DNA of 64,000 bases from Macrostomum hystrix (taxonomy: Eukaryota; Platyhelminthes; Macrostomidae): contig CATNEN010000009.1 in the NCBI GenBank assembly GCA_950097015.1, forward strand, positions 1,428,501-1,492,500. The letters run 5' to 3'. Below are positions 23,160 through 34,189 of the stretch, one piece after another. The stretch's first letter is position 1, and the number at the start of each line of letters is the position of its first letter. Position numbers and translations under genes: made by a program. The notes under the pieces were generated by a model, which made no database searches, had not been told where the DNA came from, and was given only the letters and a program-made list of their open reading frames with translations.

Positions 23160-24535
23160 AAAATGCAATCACAGGTCCCAGTCCCAGATCACAACTCACA
23201 TATCACAGATCCCAAATCTCAGATAGCATTCACCGATCACTTATTTCAAATCACAGATCCCAGTCACAGATCCCAGTCACAGATCACAGATCCCAGTCGC
23301 AGATCACAGTCACAGATCCCAGTCACAGATCACAGATCCCAGTCACAGATCACAGATCCCAGTCGCAGATCACAGTCACAGATCCCAGTCACAGATCACA
23401 GATCCCAGTCGCAGATCACAGATCCCAAATCTCAGATAGCATTCACCGATCACTTATTTCAAATCACAGATCCCAGTCACAGATCCCAAATCTCAAATAG
23501 CATTCACCGATCACTTATTTCAAATCACAGATCCCAGTCACAGATCCCAGTCACAGATTACAGATCTCATTCACAGATCACAGTCCCAGATCACAGATCC
23601 CAGTCACAGATCCCAGTCACAGATTACAGATCTCATTCACAGATCCCAGTCACAGATCACAGATCCCAGTCGCAGATCACAGATCCCAGTCGCAGATCAC
23701 AGATCCCAAATCTCAGATAGCATTCACCGATCACTTATTTCAAATCACAGATCCCAGTCACAGATTACAGATCTCATTCACAGATCACAGTCCCAGATCA
23801 CAGTCCCAGATCACAGATCCCAATCACCGATCCCAGTCACAGATCACAGATCTCATTCACAGATCACAGTCCCAGATCACAGATCCCAGTCACAGATCCC
23901 AGTCACAGATTACAGATCTCATTCACAGATCCCAGTCACAGATCACAGATCCCAGTCGCAGATCACAGATCCGAGTCGCAGATCACAGATCCCAAATCTC
24001 AGATAGCATTCACCGATCACTTATTTCAAATCACAGATCCCAGTCGCAGATTACAGATCTCATTCACAGATCACAGTCCCAGATCACAGTCCCAGATCAC
24101 AGATCCCAATCACCGATCCCAGTCACAGATCACAGATCTCATTCACAGATCACAGTCCCAGATCACAGATAGCATTCACCGATCACTTATTTCAAATCAC
24201 AGATCCCAGTCACAGATTACAGATCTCATTCACAGATCACAGTCCCAGATCACAGATCCCAGTCACCGATCCCAGTCACAGATCACAGTCACAGATCCCA
24301 GTCACAGATTACAGATCTCATTCACAGATCACAGTCCCAGATCACAGATCCCAGTCACCGATCCCAGTCACAGATCACAGTCACAGATCCCAGTCACAGA
24401 TTACAGATCTCATTCACAGATCACAGTCCCAGATCACAGATCCCAGTCACCGATCCCAGTCACAGATCACAGATCCCAGTCACCGATCCCAGTCACAGAT
24501 CACAGATCTCATTCACAGATCACAGTCCCAGATCA
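23160..24535. repeat. complex short-unit array (CACAGATCCCAGT words)
   Basis: Nearly 1.4 kb built from CACAGATC, CCAGTCACAGAT, CATTCACAGAT and CAAATCTCAGATAGC words in shuffled order. Larger blocks (for example the AGCATTCACCGATCACTTAT block) recur at irregular spacing, so there is higher-order duplication on a roughly 6-bp base period. Confidence 0.93.
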
Positions 24536-25344
24536 GTCAGATCAGATGGTTGATCATGCATGCAATTTTATCTATTTTCTAATCCAGTCAGATTTGGTTT
24601 CGTGATTAGCTATTCGTGTTGTGTTGCTGATCATGTCTTTTATTAGTCAGTTTGAGCAGTGCTGATTTTTATCGGATACCGGCCCGCCCGTGTCACAGAT
24701 GCCTATCGTATTCGACTCAGCTTTACACACAGTCACAATGCCACAGTTTGTTTTGTTCTAATTGGCGCTTGCGGCCTCCCCAAACCGGAGATCCTCGCGC
24801 CGCTTCCCCGGAGCTCCTTTAGTCCATGTGTTGTGCGCTTCCAGTCAAGCCACTCCGCTTTCTCCCGCCGTGTCGCAGCAATCGCAAAAGTCTTCTGTTG
24901 TGCTTCATCGCTTGCGGGAACAATTAATGTCCTTTTAGGCGAATAGTTTTAACCAAAAGCGGCTGCGCAACTAAACCTGTATTTTTGTCCTTCCCGTGTT
25001 GCTGTGCGGGTCTGGGCCTGCGGTTACTCACGAGCACAAATTAAATTAATTGGATGTTGCTGTTTATTCTAAATTAAACAGGTGTCATGACTGACAATTC
25101 GAAACAGAGCAATTCAGGGCCTCCTGTCCTGCTGCTAAACACTTTTAATGAATTCGCGTTCTTTCTCAAATCTCCCTGGGCTGAGACTACGCGAACTCAC
25201 CTGTGCTCCCCGTTTGGGTGTGGTCCGTGTCGATTTTTCAGGACCTCAAAGCCTCCCTACCTAATCTTCTCATCCCCCTTCCCAACTCCCAACTCTCACA
25301 GCCTCCTAAATACTGTTTGGAACTATTCAAAAAACCTGGGATTC
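24536..25344. other. unique spacer
   Basis: Unique sequence between arrays; short open frames show no family resemblance. Confidence 0.35.
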
Positions 25345-25740
25345 AGTGTCTCCCACTCTGCCTCAGTGTGGGATTCAGCTACCCACACTCCGCCTCAGTG
25401 TGGGATTCAGTTTCCCCCACTCTCCCTCAGTGTGAGATTCAGTTTCCCCCACTCTCCCTCAGTGTGAGATTCAGTTTCCCCCACTCTCCCTCAGTGTGAG
25501 ATTCAGTTTCCCCCACTCTCCCTCAGTGTGGGATTCAGTTTCCCCCACTCTCCCTCAGTGTGAGATTCAGTTTCCCCCACTCTCCCTCAGTGTGAGATTC
25601 AGTTTCCCCCACTCTCCCTCAGTGTGAGATTCAGTTTCCCCCACTCTCCCTCAGTGTGGGATTCAGTTTCCCCCATTCTGCCTCAGTGTGAGATTCAGTT
25701 TCCCCCACTCTCCCTCAGTGTGGGATTCAGTTTCCCCCAT
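25345..25740. repeat. 32-bp minisatellite
   Basis: About 12 copies of a 32-bp unit: GTGTGAGATTCAGTTTCCCC plus CACTCTCCCTCA. Shares CCTCAGTGTG with the array in DGK intron 3. Confidence 0.95.
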
Positions 25741-26374
25741 TGCATATGTTTCTGGTCTGCCTGTTGTCTTTACTTTTCTCTCTACCTGTCGTGAGCTCAT
25801 CTCCCGCTCCAGTCAGCCGGCCTTCTCATGTCCCGGGCCCGCAATGATACCCACGCCCGACTCGAGAAAGAGGAGCATTCTAACCGGGAATTAAGCCAGT
25901 TCTTTGCCCCGCCTCCCCTCCCGGCCCTCCCAATTTCTGTGCTGCTGCTGCTTTCCCTTCTGTCGGCCGTGCAGATGAAAGTCGAATCGAATGATCCGGG
26001 TTTAATTCCCGGTCCCGTGACGGCTCCCGTCCTCTCCGCCCCCCGCTCAATCCTCCGCGCACTCGCCCGAGCCGCGGATGAGAAGGGATTTAAAATTTTT
26101 CTGCGAATCTCTTTGCGAGTCGTCCCAGGGAGAACCTGCTCGGAAGTGTTTCATACTAATTGAATTCGCCTACTGTGTTTAATGGCCAGGGGACTGACGT
26201 ACTTGGCGTACTTTAGAGCTGGGAACTGAGCCCTGCTCCCACATCTGCTCAGAGAAATGCGACTCACAACTGATCGACTCTGATGAGTTCTTTGAGTCAG
26301 AGCTACTCGGCTCTTTAATAAGATCTTCCTACTCAGCCCTGATTGAGCCGGATCTACTCAAGATGTTTTAAGTA
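25741..26374. other. unique spacer
   Basis: G+C-rich on the left, A+T-richer to the right. A GGTTTAATTCCC word near 26000 resembles a B box but has no matching A box. Confidence 0.35.
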
Positions 26375-27690
26375 AAATTTTCCCAAGATGTGTTTGAGTC
26401 AGATTTGCCCAAGATGTGTTTGAGTCAGATTTGCTCAAGATGTGTTTGAGTCAGATTTGCCCAAGATGTGTTTGAGTCACATTTGCTCAAGATGTGTTTG
26501 AGTCACATTTGCTCAAGATGTGTTTGAGTCACATTTGCTCAAGATGTGTTTGAGTCAGATTTGCCCAAGATGTGTTTGAGTCAGATTTGCTCAAGATGTG
26601 TTTGAGTCAGATTTGCCCAAGATGTGTTTGAGTCACATTTGCTCAAGATGTGTTTGAGTCACATTTGCTCAAGATGTGTTTGAGTCACATTTGCTCAAGA
26701 TGTGTTTGAGTCAGATTTGCTCAAGATGTGTTTGAGTCAGATTTGCTCAAGATGTATTTGAGTCACATTTGCTCAAGATGTGTTTGAGTCAGATTTGCCC
26801 AAGATGTGTTTGAGTCACATTTGCTCAAGATGTGTTTGAGTCACATTTGCTCAAGATGTATTTGAGTCAGATTTGCCCAAGATGTATTTGAGTCAGATTT
26901 GCTCAAGATGTGTTTGAGTCAGATTTGCTCAAGATGTGTTTGAGTCCCATTTGCTCAAGATGTGTTTGAGTCACATTTGGTAATAATGTATTTGAGTCAC
27001 ATTTGGTAATAATGTATTTGAGTCACATTTGGTAATAATGTGTTTGAGTCACATTTGCCCAATATGTATTTGAGTCACATTTGGTAATAATGTATTTGAG
27101 TCACATTTGGTAATAATGTGTTTGAGTCACATTTGGTAATAATGTGTTTGAGTCACATTTGGTAATAATGTATTTGAGTCACATTTGGTAATAATGTATT
27201 TGAGTCACATTTGGTAATAATGTATTTGAGTCACATTTGGTAATAATGTGTTTGAGTCACATTTGGTAATAATGTGTTTGAGTCACATTTGCTCAAGATG
27301 TGTTTTAGTCCCATTTGCTCAAGATGTGTTTGAGTCACATTTGCTCAAGATGTGTTCGTGTCAGATTTGCTCAAGATGTGTTTGAGTCCCATTTGCTCAA
27401 GATGTGTTTGAGTCACATTTGGTAATAATGTATTTGAGTCACATTTGGTAATAATGTATTTGAGTCACATTTGGTAATAATGTGTTTGAGTCACATTTGC
27501 TCAAGATGTGTTTGAGTCACATTTGCCCAATATGTATTTGAGTCACATTTGGTAATAATGTATTTGAGTCACATTTGGTAATAATGTGTTTGAGTCACAT
27601 TTGGTAATAATGTGTTTGAGTCACATTTGGTAATAATGTATTTGAGTCACATTTGGTAATATTGTATTTGAGTCACATTTGCTCAAAATT
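26375..27690. repeat. 26-bp minisatellite with two alternating subtypes
   Basis: About 50 copies. Both subtypes share TTTGAGTCACATTTG; one continues CTCAAGATGTG, the other GTAATAATGTA. The subtypes form blocks (first type to about 26970, second to about 27280, then mixed), a sign of block-wise amplification. Confidence 0.95.
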
Positions 27691-27989
27691 CGTTCGGGTC
27701 AGATTTGCCCACGATGTTTTTAAGTCAGATCTGCTCAAGAATAACTAAAAAAACTGGAGTCAGTATTTGGGATTTAATGCGGCTTCGCGCAAGAAATGTT
27801 CGGAAATGTTTCCCTGACGCACCCGGCCCAGACAGTGAAATCCCATGGGAACTGCCGAGTTTCTCGAGACGCAAAAATGATCCGTCCAGGTGCAGTACTG
27901 CTGGCCTAGGCTTCATGCACCCCACACTGCATGTTATTGATCCGTCTCCGCTGGCTTGAAGCTTGTTCTACTCAGCAAGGCTGGTCTCA

Positions 27990-28850
27990 CTCACTGTGGA
28001 TTCTATTTCTCACTGTGGATTCTATTTCTCACTGTGGATTCTATTTCTCACTGTGGATTCTATTTCTCACTGTGTATTTTATTTCTCACTGTGGATTCTA
28101 TTTCTCACTGTGGATTCTATTTCTCACTGTGTATTCTATTTCTCACTGTGGATTCTATTTCTCACTGTGGATTCTATTTCTCACTGTGGATTCTATTTCT
28201 CACTGTGGATTCTATTTCTCACTGTGGATTCTATTTCTCACTGTGGATTCTATTTCTCACTGTGGATTCTATTTCTCACTGTGGATTCTATTTCTCACTG
28301 TAGATTCTATTTCTCACTGTGGATTCTATTTCTCACTGTGGATTCTATTTCTCACTGTGGATTTTATTTATCACTGTGGATTCTATTTCTCACTGTGGAT
28401 TCTATTTCTCACAGTGTATTTTATTTCTCACTGTGGATTCTATTTCTCACTGTGGATTCTATTTCTCACTGTGGATTCTATTTCTCACTGTGGATTCTAT
28501 TTCTCACTGTGTATTCTATTTCTCACTGTGGATTCTATTTCTCACTGTGGATTCTATTTCTCACTGTGGATTCTATTTCTCACTGTGTATTCTATTTCTC
28601 ACTGTGGATTCTATTTCTCACTGTATTTTATTTCTCACTGTGGATTCTATTTCTCACTGTGGATTCTATTTCTCACTGTGGATTCTATTTCTCACTGTGG
28701 ATTCTATTTCTCACTGTGTATTTTATTTCTCACTGTGGATTCTATTTCTCTCTGTGGATTCTATTTCTCACTGTGGATTTTATTTCTCACTGTGGATTCT
28801 ATTTCTCACAGTGTATTCTATTTCTCTCTGTGGATTCTATTTTTCACTGC
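27990..28850. repeat. 19-bp minisatellite
   Basis: About 45 copies of GGATTCTATTTCTCACTGT. As 19 is not a multiple of three, all plus frames read the same peptide-like pattern (308-residue frame); not a gene. Confidence 0.95.
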
Positions 28851-29794
28851 CAGCTGAGTGAACGTTGAGCAGTGCTCAGGATGCCTCTGATTCTTCCTCG
28901 CAGCCTCAAGCGGCTAGGGTTCCAGCCGTTTTTACTCATTTAATCTGAGCCTCTGGCTTCGGCTGTCTATTTTTATTTCCCACTGGGAGCGGCCTACTCG
29001 TGTTCCCCGAGCATCGACTTGGGCGGGACGCGGTTTCGGGTCCCTGTTACGATGATCTCTCCCCTCCCCCTGCTCTGACGAATATCCCCCCATCCACGCA
29101 GACAGAGCTATATTTAGCCCCCCCCCCTAGAGGCAGCTCCAGGCAGCCGCGGCACGCCCAAAGCACAGGCTGCTGGCTGCGGCTGTAAATTTTCCGCTTC
29201 CAAACCCCTTCCGCCGCCTTCTTCTCGGCTGTTGTTCTAAAAATAGCAACAGGGCGGTCCCGCTGCCAGCACCCACCCCACTCCCCTAGGCGAGGAATTC
29301 CCGAGGCCCAAAAAGACAGACTGAATTATTATTAGGCTCCGAGCTGCATGGGCGGTGACTGCAGCGGCCACGCCCGGACTGGCGCTTGCCAACTCGCTTT
29401 GACTCGGGCGAACGAAGACGGATTTGCAGCTGGGGTGGGGGCACACAAAGGGGTCGGACGCAGAAACAGGACTAAAGAACAAAGGCCGAGTAGTGGGGGG
29501 GCCTTTGGACCATCGAGTGACGGGCCGGCAGCAAACGACTCGGGATGGGCCAGCAAGTTGAAGTGGCTGGCGTAGCAGAAACGCTTAAAAGTACACGCCA
29601 TGATCATGACAGCTTCATTGTGAGCGAGGATCGTTGGGTTGTATCAGATCCGCCTGGATACCACTTGCCGTCTCTGCTGGCCTTCTCTGCCCACTCATTT
29701 CATCCACAAATACCCGCTCAACTATACAACCGTACCATCAGAATGGATACCCTTCCCTGCTCCTTATACTACCTACCACTGGCTCTTACTCTCC
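28851..29794. other. unique spacer
   Basis: Unique G+C-rich sequence with short C-runs and G-runs. No coding or RNA feature recognised. Confidence 0.35.
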
Positions 29795-31110
29795 CCTGAC
29801 TATCCTACTCCTACTCACTCTCCCTCTGACTATCCTACTCCTACTCACTCTCCCTCTGACTATCCTACTCCTACTCACTCTCCCTCTGACTATCCTACTC
29901 CTACTCACTCACTGACTATCCTACTCCTACTCACTCTCTCTCTGACTATCCTACTCCTACTCACTCTCCCTCTGACTATCCTACTCCTACTCACTCTCCC
30001 TCTGACTATCCTACTCCTACTCACTCACTGACTATCCTACTCCTACTCACTCTCTCTCTGACTATCCTACTCCTACTCACTCACTGACTATCCACTCCTA
30101 CTCACTCTCCCTCTGACTATCCTACTCCTACTCACTCTCCCTCTGACTATCCTACTCCTACTCACTCACTGACTATCCTACTCCTACTCACTCTCTCTCT
30201 GACTATCCTACTCCTACTCACTCACTGACTATCCACTCCTACTCACTCTCCCTCTGACTATCCTACTCCTACTCACTCTCCCTCTGACTATCCTACTCCT
30301 ACTCACTCACTGACTATCCTACTCCTACTCACTCCCCCTCTGCCAATCCTACTCCTACTCACTCACTGACTATCCTACTCCTACTCACTCCCCCTCTGCC
30401 AATCATACTCCTACTCACTCACTGACTATCCTACTCCTACTCACTCTCCCTCTGACTATCCTACTCCTACTCACTCTCCCTCTGACTATCCTACTCCTAC
30501 TCACTCTCCCTCTGACTTTCCTACTCCTACTCACTCCTCCTCTGCCAATCCTACTCCTACTCACTCACTGACTATCCTACTCCTACTCACTCTCCCTCTG
30601 ACTATCCTACTCCTACTCACTCTCCCTCTGACTATCCTACTCCTACTCACTCTCCCTCTGACTCTCCTACTCCTACTCACTCTCCCTCTGCCAATCCTAC
30701 TCCTACTCACTCACTGACTATCCTACTCCTACTCACACTCCCTCTGACTATTCTACTCCTACTCACTCTCCCTCTGACTCTCCTACTCCTACTCACTCTC
30801 CCTCTGACTATCCTACTCCTACTCACTCCCCCTCTGCCAATCCTACTCCTACTCACTCACTGACTATCCTACTCCTACTCACTCTCCCTCTGACTCTTCT
30901 ACTCCTACTCACTCTCCCCTGACTCTCCTACTCCTACTCACTCTCTGACTATCCTACTCCTACTCCTACTTGCACTCTCCCTCTGACTCTCCTACTCCTA
31001 CTCACTCTCCCTCTGACTCTCCTTTTCCTACTCACTCTCCCCTGACTCTCCTACTCCTACTCACTCTCCCCTGACTCTCCTACTCCTACTCACTCTCCTC
31101 TGACTCTCCT
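29795..31110. repeat. 30-bp pyrimidine-rich minisatellite
   Basis: About 45 copies with the core CTATCCTACTCCTACTCACT followed by CTCCCTCTGA; many copies are shortened to the 22-bp form ending CACTCACTGA. Strand composition is almost entirely C, T and A. Confidence 0.95.
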
Positions 31111-31999
31111 CACTCTCCCCTCCTTCCCCAGCCCTCTCCATTCCTGTAGCATTCTTCTGAGCCAGGTCGCACACAGGTCAGCAGTCGCAGCTCTGTGGGT
31201 GTCAAATTGTCGGTTGGCCGTCCTTCTGTCAGCTTTCCCCCCTAGGACAGGCGCGTGTCACAATGGCCTAAGGAAGACAAAATTCATTTCAGATTACGAC
31301 GCCAACGCGCCAAAAAACGCCAGCTGAGCTGCATTCCCCTCTGATCTGCTGGCTAATCTCAAAGCCGTGTTGCCATGCGGCTTGGGCGCTGCTGTTTTAT
31401 CGCTTCCCGGCTCCGCCCACGTCTGCCAGCGTTTGTTTATGCTGCACGCTCTCGGACTTTTGGAAGCGCGAAAAAAATTAATATTCTATTTTTTATTGAG
31501 GCCACAAAAATCGCGACAGAAATGCGCGAGAATTTCCGAGGAGAATTTCTGCTCTGCTCCCCCCCGAACCGCTGTCCAACTTGAGCAAGAGTGCTCAATT
31601 GGGTAAAATTGGCCGGAAATCAAGTTGGCAATTTGCATGAATTCCAATTTCTTCAGTCCCTTCTGCGCTCAAGCCGATTTTCGCCCGCTCAGCGTCCGAG
31701 GCCTTAGGAAATCAACTTCTGCATCTTTGATTGCCGCATACTCAATTATGCCATTGTGGGGAGCCAGCCTGCTCAGGTCCGCCGCCTTGCAGTCTCACGC
31801 CTGCCACTGAACTTTTCACTATTCCCACAGCTCTCCCTGCCCCAACTCTCATCTCGTCTTCTCTCACACCGAACTCAGGACTGCGCTGAGTAGACTCCGT
31901 GGGCAGGTCAGCGCCTATTCTCTATTCTCTGCAAACCTGTCTCTGCTTATCCTAATCCAATCCCAATCTCTCCATTATTTTAACACTCTTCCCGTCTCT
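31111..31999. other. unique spacer
   Basis: Unique sequence; short open frames only. Nothing recognised. Confidence 0.35.
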
Positions 32000-32275
32000 C
32001 CCTCTCCCTCTGTCCCCTGTCTCTCACTCTCCCTCTGTCCCCTGTCTCTCACTCTCCCTCTGTCCCCTGTCTCTCACTCTCCCTCTGTCCCCTGTCTCTC
32101 ACTCTCCCTCTGTCCCCTGTCTCTCACTCTCCCTCTGTCCCCTGTCTCTCACTCTCCCTCTGTCCCCTGTCTCTCACTCTCCCTCTGTCCCCTGTCTCTC
32201 ACTCTCCCTCTGTCCCCTGTCTCTCACTCTCCCTCTGTCCCCTGTCTCTCACTCTCCCTCTGTCCCCTGTCTCTC
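32000..32275. repeat. 25-bp C/T minisatellite
   Basis: About 11 near-identical copies of a 25-bp unit, CTCTCCCTCTGTCCCCTGTC plus TCTCA. A pure homopurine/homopyrimidine tract except for the occasional G and A. Confidence 0.95.
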
Positions 32276-32654
32276 CCTCTCCATACTCCTATTTTCCATA
32301 TATTAGTTGATTGAGTTGGGTGGGTTGGAGGGCAGTCAGTGGACGGCCAGCGCAGGTGGGAGAGGCTGTAAGGACTCAGGAGTTGAGAATTGGAGTCCGG
32401 GGGAGTAGAGTTCTCATAATTCTTGAGCTCCTAGATTCGCTCCTCAGCGGAGCAGCTGAAATCACCCCCCCCCAAGAGGCCGGGCTGTGCAAACACGCGG
32501 GTGCATTTTTCAACCCGACTCCCAGGCTGACACGGCTTCTGTCTGGCTGTGGGGAAGTCATAAAGTTGGGATCTTCAGCGCCACATTTCAATGCGCGAAC
32601 CGATATGGCTTGAAGGCTGCCTTGCGCGGTGGTGAAGCACTCTGCAGCAGCGGC

Positions 32655-32970
32655 AAGGTAGTGTTGGGTGGAATCGGGCAGGGTAGAATGATGGTAGGTT
32701 GGGGTTGGGTAGAGTGTTGGGTGGATTGGGGCAGGGTAGAATGATGGTAGGTTGGGGTTGGGTAGAGTGTTGGGTGGAATCGGGCAGGGTAGAATGATGA
32801 TAGGTTGGGTTTGGGTAGAGTGTTGGGTGGATTGGGGCAGGGTAGAATGATGGTAGGTTGGGGTTGGGTAGAGTGTTGGGTGGATTGGGGCAGGGTAGAA
32901 TGATGGTAGGTTGGGGTTGGGTAGAGTGTTGGGTGGATTGGGGCAGGGTAGAATGATCTTAGGTTGGGGT
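32655..32970. repeat. 53-bp G-rich minisatellite
   Basis: About six copies of a roughly 53-bp unit with GGTAGGTTGGGGTTGGGTAG and GTTGGGTGGATTGGGGCAGG. Multiple G-runs on the plus strand. Confidence 0.93.
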
Positions 32971-33885
32971 TGGTGTGCAGGCCAGTGTGAGGTAGGTCGG
33001 GGTAGGATTTAGGGACAGAATTCAGTGGGGTGGCAACAAGAATCTATTGAAATCTTGAATTTATGGCTTTCCAGTAAGGATTTTGATAAATTCTCGCCTC
33101 CTAGTCTCCATCCCATCCAGCGTTTAAGTCCCGGTCAAATCCTCAGGTACTGAAATTCCCTGACAGACAGAACTAGTTGACGTTTCCATGGGCAGAGCAT
33201 GACAGTTCGCTGAGCTGGGGCTGAGGTGGTCGGAGGGGATCGCACTTGCGTCTCGAGTCTCGGTTGGAGTAATCGCTCGGCTTCATGCAAGCCGGTGACA
33301 TAGAGAGGCCAGGTTGGGCTCGGCCTTGGACCCTCGCATCCGCACTGGGACTGTGACGTGCAACTGACAAAGTCCTTGGATCGAGATCTGTTGCGCCGAA
33401 ATGACTCATTGAAGCCCGGGCCGTTTGTTTCGTTAATATTGCTTTTCAATTTCTCCAAGTCTTTCTGCTTTGCCAGCCAGTTTCAATCAAACAGCAAATC
33501 TCTTGATAGGCGGCGCATTTTCCCGTGGGAGCAGTGGGCGTAAAGCAGCGGCAGATGGAAGCCAGAATTTATTGCTTCTCGTTTTTCGTCGCTTTGTCAA
33601 GCTGGCTATTTTTTGCAATCTCAACCTCGAGCCGCTTGAAACTCTAGAAATCCTCAAAGCGCGGGATTTCTGCCGCGCGAAGGATTTCGCCTGATATTTG
33701 AGCGCCGATTGACAGATATTGATCTGGGATTTAATCTTGATTTAATCTTGATCGACTGTTTCTCGCTAAAGCATGCGACCTGGCATTTCAGAGAGTGCCA
33801 GTTTGGTTTCTGCTTTCGAATTCCTCTCAGGGGAAATAAATAATTGTTTTTTTGGCTCAGGGAATTGAGAGCCTTGAGACATTGT
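32971..33885. other. unique spacer
   Basis: Unique sequence; no coding pattern recognised on either strand. Confidence 0.35.
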
Positions 33886-34045
33886 TCATTTTGGTGGGCT
33901 CCTGAATAGACTTCTATTCATTTTGGTGGGCTCCTGAATAGACTTCTATTCATTTTGGTGGGCTCCTGAATAGACTTCTATTCATTTTGGTGGGCTCCTG
34001 AATAGACTTCTATTCATTTTGGTGGGCTCCTGAATAGACTTCTAT
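33886..34045. repeat. 32-bp palindrome-containing minisatellite
   Basis: Five copies of a 32-bp unit, CATTTTGGTGGGCTCCTGAA plus TAGACTTCTATT. Each unit junction holds the short palindrome GAATAGA-CT-TCTATTC. Confidence 0.95.
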
Positions 34046-34189
34046 CACTGAAGAGCCGCACGTTTTCCCTTTCGACACGAAGTCCTGTTCGACTAAAGAT
34101 AATATGGTTTAGATGACAGATATGTTTGCTCCTAGAAGCACACAATGGAATGGTCAACAAGCACAATAATACTCCACAATGTTTGCCGA

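Noticed and set aside
25990-26030. B-box-like GGTTTAATTCCC, possible tRNA
   Set aside because: No A box or cloverleaf upstream.
27931-28868. 300-residue frames of HCGFYFSLWILFLTV type resembling a membrane protein
   Set aside because: 19-bp array in all three frames; the hydrophobicity is an artefact of T-rich units.
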